Shown: positions 7,875 through 15,656 of the stretch, in pieces
How positions within the stretch are numbered: the first letter of the stretch is position 1
Layout of the letters: each line of letters opens with the position of its first letter
Source: Solirubrobacter soli DSM 22325
GTDB taxonomy: Bacteria; Actinomycetota; Thermoleophilia; Solirubrobacterales; Solirubrobacteraceae
Direction of reading: 5' to 3'
Assembly: GCF_000423665.1 (NCBI RefSeq)
Contig: NZ_KE384070.1
Coordinates: 1-36,473 of the forward strand
Length of the DNA stretch: 36,473 nt
Position numbers and translations under genes: made by a program
Notes under the pieces: model-generated
Databases searched by the model: none
Told to the model about the DNA's origin: nothing
Seen by the model: only the letters and a program-made list of their open reading frames with translations

Positions 7875-8246
7875 CTAGGTCGTGACCAGGCAGAAGCCGT
7901 TGCCAAAGGGATCCGCGCAGCGCGTCAGGCTGCCCCAGTCGCCCGACTCCTGGCCCTCGACGCTTCCGCCGAGCCTGGTGATCTCCGATGTGGACATCGC
8001 GACGTCCTCAACGGAGAAATCGAGGTGTACCGGCGTCCAGTGTCTCGCGAACGAACGCCCCTCGGTCGCCGCGAGAAACGGCATCGAGCCCTCAGGCTGC
8101 AGGATCAGGTAGAGCTCGTTGCCACCCGCGGTCAGCTTCACCGTCCGCGAGGTCCGCCCGACCTCGGTGCACTGGAGCGCCTGGCAGTAGAACGCGGCGG
8201 CCTCGTCGAGGTCGGCCACGTCGATGCAGATCCTCACCGTCGTCAT
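7875..8246 (-). CDS. VOC-superfamily (glyoxalase/bleomycin-resistance fold) protein
   Basis: A 123-residue single-module VOC protein: MTTVRICIDVADLDEAAAFY starts the first beta-alpha-beta-beta-beta unit, and the second unit ends in the family signature DPFGNGFCLV. H in VHLDFSV and E in EGSMPF are possible metal ligands, but the substrate cannot be read from sequence. Relatives include dioxygenases, glyoxalases and antibiotic-binding proteins. It is monocistronic, transcribed towards the terminator at 7741-7774 and divergent from the surface-protein gene at 8463. Confidence 0.88.
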   Translation of the reverse strand: MTTVRICIDVADLDEAAAFYCQALQCTEVGRTSRTVKLTAGGNELYLILQPEGSMPFLAATEGRSFARHWTPVHLDFSVEDVAMSTSEITRLGGSVEGQESGDWGSLTRCADPFGNGFCLVTT

Positions 8247-8367
8247 TCGGCGCCACGATACTCGTCACCGATGGTTCCCCGAAGTGGCATTCCCCCGGTC
8301 CCACTCCGCCACCGAGCGTACTGAGACCGATCGCGCCGGGGCCGCTTCGACCGCCGACGTCCTGACT

Positions 8368-8426
8368 TCTTACGATTGACTGAACGCTTCCCGCTCGAGG
8401 ACGTGGCACACGCCGACGGCCAGTAG
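8368..8426 (+). promoter_or_regulatory. candidate activator-type promoter (19-bp repeat copy A plus CCAGTAG)
   Basis: TCTTACGATTGACTGAACG at 8368-8386 is followed, 33 nt later, by CCAGTAG at 8420-8426. The same two elements at the same spacing occur at 22450-22508. The TAG part may belong to a -10 element, which would put the 19-mer around -55, a usual place for an activator site. It lies 77 bp before the surface-protein start. Confidence 0.5.
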
Positions 8427-8462
8427 AAGTTCGCGTCCTGCAACCGATGCCAGGGGGGATTC

Positions 8463-11400
8463 GTGCGTCGCGCCGTTGTGGTCGTGTCGGTCGTGTTGTC
8501 GTCGCTGCTGTTTGCGGAATCCGCGTTCGCGCAGGCCAAGTTGGCCGAGGTCACGGCCAGGCCCGAGTCGGTGTCTCCGGGCGACCCGGTGCGCCTGGCG
8601 GCGAGGCTCACCGAGCCGGCACCGCCGGGAGGCACGGAGGTCACCTTCGACGTGCTGTTGGGGGGCGGAAGGCACCTACCGGAGTACAAGGCCGTGGTCC
8701 CGGGCGGTGCGACGAGCGTGAGCCAGGATGTCTATCTCCCGGCGGCGTTCCGAAGCACGACGGAGTACTCGTTCAGGGCGTCGGTGAACGGGGGCTCGTT
8801 GCTCGCGCCGCAGGACGTCCTCATGCCACCGCGCGACGAGGAAGGGTGGGCGCTGGACTCGTTCACCGGTCCCGCGGCGCTCGTGCTCGCGGGCCCATTT
8901 CGACCGTTCACCTTCGTGATCAACAAGCCCGCGCCGCGCGGCGGGCTGATCATCAACACCTCCGGCGGGTACACCGGGGAGGACGGCGCGTACGTGTCGA
9001 CGAACGGCGACGGCAACGGGCTGTACTTCCCGGAGGGCACTCGCCGGGCGATCTTCCTGGCCAACACCGACACCAGCACGTCATGGGGCTATTGGAACCC
9101 GTCGCCGGTGGCGATGCTGGCTGAGATCGGGCCGCAGCAGGTGGGCCGTCCGCCGACCTCGCGGCTGCGTCTCGACTTCAGTCACCTGCCGCCCTGGTTC
9201 GCGCTCTCGCAGGGCTCGATCAACCCCGGCGGGACACTCGTGATGTCCGTCGGCATCGGCAATGCACCCAACCCGAACGGGACGACGATCTCGCTCTCGT
9301 CGGACAACCCGGACCTGATCGTCCCGGCGTCCGTCTTCATCCCGCCGGGCGAGGCCGGCGTGCAGTTCACCGCCTCCGCGCCCGCGCTCACGAGCACATG
9401 GTTCGCCCGTGTCACCGCGGCGTGGGCCGGGCGGACGACGCTCTCCGACATCTACATCCAGACCCCAGGTGTGCCTCAGGTGATCCCCACACCGACGCCG
9501 ACACCGGCGCCGATCCCGGCGACGATCAGGCCCGGGGGATTTCCGACGATCACGAGCGGTCCGTCGCACAGCGCCCCGTCCAACGGCACGGCGACGTTCG
9601 CGTTCGAGTCCAAGCCGAGCCCGGGCGAGCAGCCGTTCCACTTCGAGTGCGAACTCACCCGCGACGGTCTCAGCCTCGGCCGCGAGCGCGGCGAGCCCTG
9701 TGCCTCGCCGATCACGTACACGGGACTCGAGCCCGGCAGCTATCAGTTCGGCGTCCAAGGCGTGGACGACTTCGCCTTCCGGGGCTCGCAGCGCAAACGG
9801 TCCTTCACCGTCAATGCTCCGGCGCGGCCGTTGCCGGCGCCGCCTGTTTTCTCGGCTCCGGCGACCACGCAGACCGGGTGGGTGGTGCTCACGGGCACCG
9901 CCGAACGCGGCGCCAGGGTCGAGGTCTATGACAGCGCGTCGGGGCCACGCTTCCCGGCGCCGTTCTTCACGGCCGGCGCGTCGGTCATCGACGGCCGGTG
10001 GCGGCTGAGCGTCAACAACCTCACCGAGGGCAGGCACCAGCTCTCGGCGCGCACCGTCAACGCGACCGGCGCCTCGGCGCTGACCGAGCCACAGCCCGTC
10101 GTCGTGACCACCGGTGGCGCCGTTCCCTCGCCGACACCGACGCCGACCCCCGTCGCGACCCCGAGTGGCCCACTCGACGACATCTCGCCCAACGACCGCG
10201 CCGTGACCGTCACTGGGACGCTCCCGCAAGCGACGACGGGCGTCTTCGGTGGCGCGTTCGCGTTCAACGGCACCGGCAGGCTCCTCGTCGCGCAGTTCAC
10301 GATTCCGTACAAGCACCGGATGGGCGCGTGGGTCAAGCCCGACGCGAGCATCGCGTCCGAGCAGACGATCATCGGGCAGTGGAAGACGGGAGCCACGCCG
10401 GGTGACGGCGCTTCGATCGCCCGCCTGGTCTACGACGGCGCGGCGCGGCGGGTCATCTACTCGGTGATCTGGGCCGGGACCAAGCCGCGCACGGTGACCG
10501 CGGCCTCGCCGGCCGGCAGCGTCGCACCGGGCGAGTTCCACCTGGTGGAAGGCGGCGTGCGCGACAGCGAACAGGTCGTCGTCGGCGTCGACGGGCGCCT
10601 GTACTACGACGGCAATTACGCCCCCTACATCGCACGCGGTGACGGCACGACCCCGTTCTCGGTCGGCGACGCCGCCAACGGCGGCTCACCGTTCCGAGGC
10701 GTGATCGACAGCCCGTGGGTCCTCGCCGTGCCGGCACCGAGAGCAGACGCGTACACGCCCGTGCAGCCCGTCCCCGGTCCGCTGACCCAACTGCTCCTCC
10801 CGTTCGATCAGGCGCCGGGCACGCCGACGCCCACTCCGACTCCGAGCCCGACGCCCACTCCGACGCCGACGCCCACCGCGACTCCGACTCCGACCGCGAC
10901 CCCCACCCCGACGCCGACCCCCACCCCGACGCCGACCCCCACCCCGACGCCGACCCCCACCCCGACGCCGACGCCGACCGCGACGCCGACCCGAACCCCG
11001 ACCCCGACCCCGACCCCGACTCCCACCGCAACGCCCACCCCGACTCCGGCGCCCACTCCGGGCCCGGTGTGGGCGCCGCCGGCGCCGGCGATCACGGCGC
11101 CGGCGTCCTATAGCTGGAGCCGCAGCGCGACGCTCACGCTGTCGGGCACGGCCCAGCTCGGTGCGACGGTCGAGATCTTCGCCGACGGGGCATCGCTCGG
11201 AACGACCACCACGAGCGCGTCCGGCACCTGGACCCGGACCGTCACGGTGGCCGCCGACGGCGCGTACCTGTTCACCGCCAAGGCGAGCAACCTTGGAGGG
11301 ACCTCGCCGAGCTCCGCCGTCCGGGTCATCCAGATCGACACACGCGCACCCGCGGCACCGGTCATCATCGCACCGACCGGCAGCGCCCCGACCACGTTCA

Positions 11401-11606
11401 CACTCACCGGTACCGCCGAGGCGGGCACGACCGTGGAGGTGTTCGAGGACGGATCGTCCCGCGGAACCGTGGCCGCCGGCAACGGCACATGGTCGAAACA
11501 GTTCACCGGCGCCCCGAGTGGGACGCACACGTTCACAGCGCGGACGACCGACATCGCCGGGAACACGTCGCCGGTGTCCGCAGGCTCCTTGCTGCGGATC
11601 GGCTGA
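8463..11606 (+). CDS. large exported surface protein with Ig-like, LamG-like and Pro-Thr linker regions
   Basis: A GTG start with AGGGGGG 7-8 nt upstream. The signal peptide covers about residues 1-25 (MRRAVVVVSVVLSSLLFAES, then AFAQA). Two beta-rich regions follow up to about 340, a short Pro-Thr linker near 342-352, an Ig-like domain with a cysteine pair near 365-450 and a Big-type domain near 460-555 (VVLTGTAERGARVEVYD). A concanavalin/LamG-like domain spans about 570-758 (FGGAFAFNGTGRL, RMGAWVKPDASI). A long Pro-Thr linker occupies about 786-869. Two Bap-like Ig repeats (TLTLSGTAQLGATVEIFADG and FTLTGTAEAGTTVEVFEDG) close the protein. There is no LPXTG motif or C-terminal membrane anchor. 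It probably acts in adhesion or carbohydrate binding. A terminator follows. Confidence 0.85.
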   Translation: MRRAVVVVSVVLSSLLFAESAFAQAKLAEVTARPESVSPGDPVRLAARLTEPAPPGGTEVTFDVLLGGGRHLPEYKAVVPGGATSVSQDVYLPAAFRSTTEYSFRASVNGGSLLAPQDVLMPPRDEEGWALDSFTGPAALVLAGPFRPFTFVINKPAPRGGLIINTSGGYTGEDGAYVSTNGDGNGLYFPEGTRRAIFLANTDTSTSWGYWNPSPVAMLAEIGPQQVGRPPTSRLRLDFSHLPPWFALSQGSINPGGTLVMSVGIGNAPNPNGTTISLSSDNPDLIVPASVFIPPGEAGVQFTASAPALTSTWFARVTAAWAGRTTLSDIYIQTPGVPQVIPTPTPTPAPIPATIRPGGFPTITSGPSHSAPSNGTATFAFESKPSPGEQPFHFECELTRDGLSLGRERGEPCASPITYTGLEPGSYQFGVQGVDDFAFRGSQRKRSFTVNAPARPLPAPPVFSAPATTQTGWVVLTGTAERGARVEVYDSASGPRFPAPFFTAGASVIDGRWRLSVNNLTEGRHQLSARTVNATGASALTEPQPVVVTTGGAVPSPTPTPTPVATPSGPLDDISPNDRAVTVTGTLPQATTGVFGGAFAFNGTGRLLVAQFTIPYKHRMGAWVKPDASIASEQTIIGQWKTGATPGDGASIARLVYDGAARRVIYSVIWAGTKPRTVTAASPAGSVAPGEFHLVEGGVRDSEQVVVGVDGRLYYDGNYAPYIARGDGTTPFSVGDAANGGSPFRGVIDSPWVLAVPAPRADAYTPVQPVPGPLTQLLLPFDQAPGTPTPTPTPSPTPTPTPTPTATPTPTATPTPTPTPTPTPTPTPTPTPTPTPTPTATPTRTPTPTPTPTPTATPTPTPAPTPGPVWAPPAPAITAPASYSWSRSATLTLSGTAQLGATVEIFADGASLGTTTTSASGTWTRTVTVAADGAYLFTAKASNLGGTSPSSAVRVIQIDTRAPAAPVIIAPTGSAPTTFTLTGTAEAGTTVEVFEDGSSRGTVAAGNGTWSKQFTGAPSGTHTFTARTTDIAGNTSPVSAGSLLRIG
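10818..11070 (+). repeat. Pro-Thr coding tandem repeat
   Basis: A degenerate six-base CCGACN repeat encodes PT dipeptides with occasional PS, TA and TR. Between about 10904 and 10975 it sharpens into an 18-bp unit (CCCCGACGCCGACCCCCA) repeated about four times almost without change. It encodes an extended, probably glycosylated linker and is prone to length change by slippage. Confidence 0.9.
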
Positions 11607-11628
11607 AGATAACGAGGTCGTGAGGAGA

Positions 11629-11662
11629 CCGGTGACGCCCGCGATGCGGCACCCGTCACCGG
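11629..11662 (+). terminator. hairpin terminator after the surface-protein gene
   Basis: CCGGTGACG (11629-11637) and CGTCACCGG (11654-11662) form a perfect 9-bp stem, with an inner CCGC-GAT-GCGG hairpin. It starts 22 bp after the stop codon and lacks a T tract. Confidence 0.7.
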
Positions 11663-11734
11663 TGCGTGCCGCGTCAAGGCGGTGCAGCCAGTAACGCTTG
11701 TCGATTTGACGGGACCAGAGGTGAGATCCGTCGA

Positions 11735-11752
11735 GCGCTTGGAACCAAGCGC
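11735..11752. promoter_or_regulatory. perfect 18-bp palindrome abutting the redoxin start
   Basis: GCGCTTGG-AA-CCAAGCGC ends two bases before the ATG at 11755, exactly where a ribosome-binding site would be; no Shine-Dalgarno sequence is visible there. It may be a repressor operator over the transcription start of a leaderless mRNA, or an RNA hairpin that limits initiation. Confidence 0.55.
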
Positions 11753-11754
11753 AT

Positions 11755-12246
11755 ATGACAATTTCGAACCTCCTCACGCCTGGCGACGCCTTTCCGCCGT
11801 TGACGCTCGTTCGCCCGGGCGGTGACACGCTCGGGCTGCCAGTGCCTGGTGAGTACACCGTCGTGTTGTTCTACCGCGGCAGCTGGTGCCCGTACTGCAA
11901 CGCGCAGTTGCGGGCGTTCGAGCGTGCGCAGGACAAGCTCGCCGAGGTCGGCGCGCATGTGGTCGCGCTCTCGATCGACGACGAGGCGACCACGCAGGCG
12001 ACCATCGACAGGCACGGCCTCAGCTTTCCGGTCGGCCACAGCGCCGATGCGCGCGCGCTCGCCCAGGCGACGGGTGCGGTGGTCAACCCGGACGCCGGCT
12101 ACGTCGAGTCGACCGGTTTCGTGGTCGGGCCGGAGGGCAAGGTCCTCGTCGGCGTCTACTCGACCAACGCGATCGGCCGCCTCGTGCCTGACGACGTGAT
12201 CGGGTTCATCCGCTACGTCCGCGAACACGAACACGCCGCTGCCTGA
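11755..12246 (+). CDS. peroxiredoxin-like redoxin (AhpC/TSA-type thioredoxin fold)
   Basis: A 163-residue cytoplasmic protein with a thioredoxin fold. FYRGSWCPYCNAQLRAF places C45 and C48 in the peroxiredoxin-like position after the first strand, and the later segments (VVALSIDDEATTQATIDRHG, FPVGHSADARALAQATGAV) follow the AhpC/TSA pattern. Such proteins reduce peroxides or disulfides. It is the first gene of a unit with the sigma factor, which starts 2 bp after its stop, the anti-sigma-like protein and the MFS transporter, suggesting a redox- or toxin-responsive module. Regulation may act through the palindrome directly upstream. Confidence 0.85.
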   Translation: MTISNLLTPGDAFPPLTLVRPGGDTLGLPVPGEYTVVLFYRGSWCPYCNAQLRAFERAQDKLAEVGAHVVALSIDDEATTQATIDRHGLSFPVGHSADARALAQATGAVVNPDAGYVESTGFVVGPEGKVLVGVYSTNAIGRLVPDDVIGFIRYVREHEHAAA

Positions 12247-12248
12247 GC

Positions 12249-12845
12249 ATGCTGGTCGAGACCGAGTCCGTCGACTGGCCGCGCGCGCTCACGTCCCGCG
12301 AATGCGACGCGGCCTATGCGCGGCTGCACGGCCTGCTGCTGCGGTTCGCGCGACGTGAGCTCGGGCGGCGCGCGTGGATCGGCGGCCCTGAGCTCGACGA
12401 CCTCGCGCATCAGGCGACGGCGGATGCGCTCGTGTCGATCGGCCGGCGGTTGCCGGAGTTTCGCGGCGAGAGCCGGTTCCTCACCTGGGCGTACAAGTTC
12501 GTCCTGTTCGAGGTCGCCAAGAAGTCCGGGCGCCACTTCTGGCACGGGCCGCACACGCCGATGGACGCCGAGGACTGGGACCGGCTGCCGGATCGCTTCG
12601 GGCTCGACCCGACGCGCGAGAGCGAGTCGCGCGAGCTGCTGGCCGCACTGCGCCGCGCCGTCGACGATGTCCTGACCGAGCACCAGCGGCGCGTGTTCGT
12701 GGCGCGCATCCTCAACGACATCCCGCTCGATGCGCTGGTCGTGGAGCTCGGCTCGAGCCGCAACGCGATCTACAAGACCCTGTACGACGCCCGGCGCAAG
12801 CTGCGCGAGCAGCTCGTCGCCGGTGGACACCTGGATGACGAATGA
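12249..12845 (+). CDS. ECF-type RNA polymerase sigma factor
   Basis: A 198-residue sigma-70 family protein with region 2 (about residues 20-90: ELDDLAHQATADALVSIGRR, ESRFLTWAYKFVLFEVAKK) and region 4 (about 135-190: LTEHQRRVFVARILND, LVVELGSSRNAIYKTLYDAR). The linker contains no sigma-3 domain, as expected for extracytoplasmic-function factors. It starts 2 bp after the redoxin stop and ends in an ATGA overlap with a zinc-finger anti-sigma-like gene, a classical ECF arrangement. It probably directs its own operon, but no matching -35/-10 pair is assigned with certainty. Confidence 0.88.
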   Translation: MLVETESVDWPRALTSRECDAAYARLHGLLLRFARRELGRRAWIGGPELDDLAHQATADALVSIGRRLPEFRGESRFLTWAYKFVLFEVAKKSGRHFWHGPHTPMDAEDWDRLPDRFGLDPTRESESRELLAALRRAVDDVLTEHQRRVFVARILNDIPLDALVVELGSSRNAIYKTLYDARRKLREQLVAGGHLDDE

Positions 12846-13033
12846 CGACGCTTGAACGCTTCCTGACCGTGGACCCGCGCGACGCAGGCTGCGAGCGCAC
12901 GCTGGAGCTGCTGCACGTGTTCGTGGAGGACGTGCTCGCAGGACGTGAGCCGGACCCAGCGATCATCGCGCACCTCCGGGCCTGCCCGCCGTGCGCCGAG
13001 GACTTCGACGCGCTGCTCCGCGTCTGGCGATGA
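12842..13033 (+). CDS. small zinc-binding anti-sigma-like protein
   Basis: A 63-residue soluble protein with an H-x3-C-x2-C motif (H44, C48, C51 in HLRACPPC) and an earlier C17, the layout of the ZAS/zf-HC2 anti-sigma domain. It begins within the sigma stop codon (ATGA) and ends in another ATGA overlap with the MFS gene, so the three are translationally coupled. There is no transmembrane segment; it would hold the sigma factor in the cytoplasm and release it on thiol oxidation or metal loss, by analogy with RsrA-type proteins. The fold is too short to exclude another small zinc protein. Confidence 0.75.
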   Translation: MTTLERFLTVDPRDAGCERTLELLHVFVEDVLAGREPDPAIIAHLRACPPCAEDFDALLRVWR

Positions 13034-14229
13034 CCGCTCTGGTGGCGCGGCGCGCGCTGCTGCGCGTGGCGCTCGCGGCCGTGCTCGCCAACTCGACGTG
13101 GTTCAGTGCCACCGCGGTCGTTCCCGCGCTCAGCCGCGACTGGCAGCTGACCGACGCGGGCGCGGCGTGGCTGGTGATCGCGGTGCAGGCCGGCTTCATC
13201 ACCGGCAGCGTCGTCTCGGCGGTGCTCAACCTTCCCGACCGGCTCGAGCCGCGGCACCTGATGGCGGCCTCGGCGGTGGCCGCCGCACTGTTCAACGCCG
13301 AGCTGCTGGCAGCGGGAGGGCTGGCCCCGGCACTCCCGTCACGGTTTCTGGTCGGCGTGGCGATCGCGGGCGTCTACGCACCCGGCGTGCGGCTCGTCGC
13401 CACCCATTTCGACCGCGGACGCGGCCTCGCCGCGGGGACTGTCGTCGGCGCGCTCACCTTCGGCTCTTCGATGCCACATCTCGTCCGCGGCCTGGCGGAC
13501 ATCCCATGGCAGGCGACGATCGCAGCCACGTCCGTGCTTGCGCTCGGCGCCGTGCCGGCGATCCTGCCGGTACGCGCCGGGCGCACGATGCATTCCGCGC
13601 CGCCGCTGGACCTTGGCGCGGCCTGGCGGACGCTCCGCGAGCGGCCGCTGCGCCTCACGACGGGCTCGTACCTCGGTCACATGTGGGAGTTGTACGCGCT
13701 CTGGGCTTGGCTGCCGATGTTCTTCGCCGCTTCGCGAGACATGGCGCCAGGCCGCGTCGAGGCCGGCGTCGTCGCGTTCGCGGCGATCGGAGTGGCGGGG
13801 CTGGCGGGTTGCGTCGGCGGCGGCGTGCTGGCAGACCGGATCGGGCGGACCGCCACCACCAGCGCGGCGATGTTCGCCAGCGCCGCATGCTGCGTCGCGA
13901 GCCCGCTCGCCTTCGACGCCCCGTCCGCTGTGCTCGTCGTCGTGTTGGTCGTCTGGGGCGCGGCCGTGATCGCCGACTCGGCGCAGTTCTCCGCGGCGGT
14001 GACCGAGCTCGCTCGGCCGGAGTACGCAGGCTCGGCGCTGACGCTCCAACTGGCGCTCGGGTTCGCGCTGACCGTGGCGAGCATCCGGCTCGTGCCGGTC
14101 TTCGCCGACGCGGCCGGGTGGCGGTTCGCGCTGCTTCCGCTCGCCGCCGGGCCACTGCTCGGCGCCGCCGGGATGCTGCGCCTGCGCGCGCTGCCCAGCG
14201 CCCACCTGCTGGCGGGTGGCCGCCGATGA
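13030..14229 (+). CDS. MFS-family transporter
   Basis: A 399-residue integral membrane protein with about twelve hydrophobic segments. It is related to cyanate/nitrate-type and drug-efflux MFS proteins (LANSTWFSATAVVPALSRDW at the first helix, GSVVSAVLNLPDRLEPRHLM in the helix 2-3 loop, VLADRIGRT in the central loop). The start at 13030 is set by the ATGA overlap with the anti-sigma-like gene; a start further upstream would fully overlap it. The substrate is unknown. Membership in the sigma operon suggests efflux or uptake linked to the same stress. Its stop overlaps a broken VOC gene at 14226. Confidence 0.88.
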   Translation: MTALVARRALLRVALAAVLANSTWFSATAVVPALSRDWQLTDAGAAWLVIAVQAGFITGSVVSAVLNLPDRLEPRHLMAASAVAAALFNAELLAAGGLAPALPSRFLVGVAIAGVYAPGVRLVATHFDRGRGLAAGTVVGALTFGSSMPHLVRGLADIPWQATIAATSVLALGAVPAILPVRAGRTMHSAPPLDLGAAWRTLRERPLRLTTGSYLGHMWELYALWAWLPMFFAASRDMAPGRVEAGVVAFAAIGVAGLAGCVGGGVLADRIGRTATTSAAMFASAACCVASPLAFDAPSAVLVVVLVVWGAAVIADSAQFSAAVTELARPEYAGSALTLQLALGFALTVASIRLVPVFADAAGWRFALLPLAAGPLLGAAGMLRLRALPSAHLLAGGRR

Positions 14230-14383
14230 TCGAGTTGTTCGAGCCGCGTCTGACCGTGGCGGACCTACCGCGTTGCATCGCGACGTGGTGGAGCTGCCTG
14301 AGCGCGGCGCCGCGTGCGTCTGGGTCGGCGGTCGCGGGCGCGGATCGCTCTGCCTCTGGTCGCTCGGGTCAGCGCCGGCTCGC
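14226..14383 (+). pseudogene. truncated, frameshifted VOC-family gene
   Basis: An ATGA overlap with the MFS stop opens MIELFEPRLTVADLP, a usual VOC N-terminus. Near 14270 the coding sense moves to another frame reading LHRDVVELPERGAACVWVGG then RGRGSLCLWSLGSAP, the middle of a VOC first module. The rest of the gene is missing; sequence of the opposite-strand membrane gene follows. It was probably once the last gene of the sigma-MFS operon. Confidence 0.65.
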
Positions 14384-14614
14384 GAGCAGGCGCCCGCGGG
14401 CGCGGTGGAGGTGGGGCATGAGGCCGTAGATGACGATCGGCACGGCGATCGTGGCCAGCACGAACGTGCGCAGGACGGTGGACATCGGCGCCAGCCAGTC
14501 GCTGAGGGTCACGTTGAGCAGCGTGAGGGTGGGGAACACGCACAGCCAGATCATCAGCGCGAGCTGGTGGCGGCTCGGCGGTGCGGGACGCGCGGGGGCG
14601 GTGTCGGGGGTCAT
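14369..14614 (-). CDS. small two-helix membrane protein
   Basis: An 81-residue protein with two predicted membrane helices (LALMIWLCVFPTLTLLNVTL and TFVLATIAVPIVIYGLMPHL) and a basic C-terminus (HRARGRLLASRR). It resembles stand-alone membrane tails found in antibiotic-biosynthesis-monooxygenase-like proteins, but no enzymatic domain is present. It lies 33 bp downstream of the thioredoxin-reductase-like gene on the same strand and is probably cotranscribed. Function unknown. Confidence 0.7.
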   Translation of the reverse strand: MTPDTAPARPAPPSRHQLALMIWLCVFPTLTLLNVTLSDWLAPMSTVLRTFVLATIAVPIVIYGLMPHLHRARGRLLASRR

Positions 14615-14647
14615 GGGAGCCTGTCTTTCTTCGCAGGGTCGGGGAGG

Positions 14648-15577
14648 TCAGGCTGCGCTGCGGAGTGCGCGGGCGGAGGCGTCGATGTCGGCTCGGACGA
14701 GCTCGGTGTTGATGGCGATCGCCGCGGCGGAGCCTTCGCCGGCGGCGGTGATCACCTGGGCGCGCGGGTTGGTGGCGTTGCCCGCCGCCCACACGCCGGG
14801 GACGCTGGTGCGCCCGTCCGCGCCGGTGTGCACGAGCCCGTCGTCGCGCAGCTCACAGCCGAGCAGCACGGCCGGGTTGTCGAGGTTCGCACGCAGCGCC
14901 GGACGCATGAAGACGGCGGCGCGCTCGACCATCCGCCCGCCGGCGAGCTGCACGGCGCGTAGCCGGTCGTCCTCGACGACCAGCCGCTCGACGGTGCCGT
15001 CGACGATCGCGATGCCGCGAGCGTGAAGCGTCGCGCGCTCGGCGTCGGTGACAGCGGTGGAGTGGGTGAACAGGGTCACGTCGTCGGTCCACTGGCGCAG
15101 CAGGTGCGCGTGCTCGACCGAGCCGAGCACGCCGACGGGCCGGTCGCGGACCTCCCAGCCGTGGCAGTACGGGCAGTGCAGGAAATCGCGGCCCCAGCGC
15201 TCCCGGGCGCCCTCGATCCCCGTGGGCAGCACGTCCCCGGCGCCGGTGGCCAGCAGCACGTGGCGAGCCTCGACGAACCGGCCGCTCAGCATGCGCAGCG
15301 TGAAGTCGCCGAGCGCATCGACGACGCGGTCGGTGACGACCTCGACCCCGTAGTGCAGGACCTCCGCCCGCCCGAGATCGAGGAGCTCACTTGGGGGCGT
15401 GCCGTCGCGGGACAGGAAGCCCTGCATGTGCGCGGCCGGGGCGTTGCGCGGCCTGGCGGCGTCGATGACGATCACGCGGCGACGGGCGCGCCCGAGCACG
15501 AGTGCCGCGCTCAGGCCCGCCGGGCCGCCGCCGATGATCGCGACCTCGTAGAGCTCAGGTTCTCTTCCGGTGTTCAT
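14648..15577 (-). CDS. thioredoxin-reductase-like FAD/NAD(P)-dependent oxidoreductase
   Basis: A 309-residue pyridine-nucleotide disulfide oxidoreductase of the TrxB-like class. The FAD site is IIGGGPAGLSAALVLGRARR (residues 14-33), the redox pair is C135/C138 in DFLHCPYCHGWEVRDRPVG, and the closing FAD motif is GVWAAGNATNPRAQVITAAG. The NAD(P)-binding glycine motif is reduced to VGVLGSVEHAHLL. The start at 15577 leaves a normal N-terminus; upstream in-frame sequence is not protein-like. It may reduce a thioredoxin or a small disulfide. It is divergent from an XRE-cupin regulator that probably controls it. Confidence 0.88.
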   Translation of the reverse strand: MNTGREPELYEVAIIGGGPAGLSAALVLGRARRRVIVIDAARPRNAPAAHMQGFLSRDGTPPSELLDLGRAEVLHYGVEVVTDRVVDALGDFTLRMLSGRFVEARHVLLATGAGDVLPTGIEGARERWGRDFLHCPYCHGWEVRDRPVGVLGSVEHAHLLRQWTDDVTLFTHSTAVTDAERATLHARGIAIVDGTVERLVVEDDRLRAVQLAGGRMVERAAVFMRPALRANLDNPAVLLGCELRDDGLVHTGADGRTSVPGVWAAGNATNPRAQVITAAGEGSAAAIAINTELVRADIDASARALRSAA

Positions 15578-15620
15578 GCCCTTCAGCCTGCGCGGCGGCC
15601 GGCGTTTTGAGAAGGGTTCG

Positions 15621-15649
15621 TTGCCGTTTCCGGGAAACGCCGGTAGCGT
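15621..15649 (+). promoter_or_regulatory. leaderless promoter with overlapping operator for the XRE-cupin gene
   Basis: TTGCCG (15621-15626), 17 nt, TAGCGT (15644-15649), and the GTG start 7 nt later predict a leaderless transcript. The spacer contains the perfect palindrome CGTTTCC-G-GGAAACG (15625-15639), so a bound repressor would block polymerase. The thioredoxin-reductase-like gene diverges from the same 79-bp gap. Confidence 0.65.
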
Positions 15650-15656
15650 CGGCCTC

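Noticed and set aside
8376..8381. TTGACT as a standard -35 box in both copies of the 19-bp repeat
   Set aside because: No -10-like hexamer occurs 16-18 bp downstream in either copy, while CCAGTAG at constant distance fits better as the core-promoter side.
10818..11070. Possible CRISPR array or satellite DNA
   Set aside because: There are no spacers. The repeat is in frame and encodes a Pro-Thr linker inside a gene.
9081..11858. Long minus-strand open frames opposite the surface-protein gene, including a Gly-Val repeat protein opposite the Pro-Thr linker
   Set aside because: The Gly-Val pattern is only the antisense reading of CCGACN repeats. No start site or family features are present.
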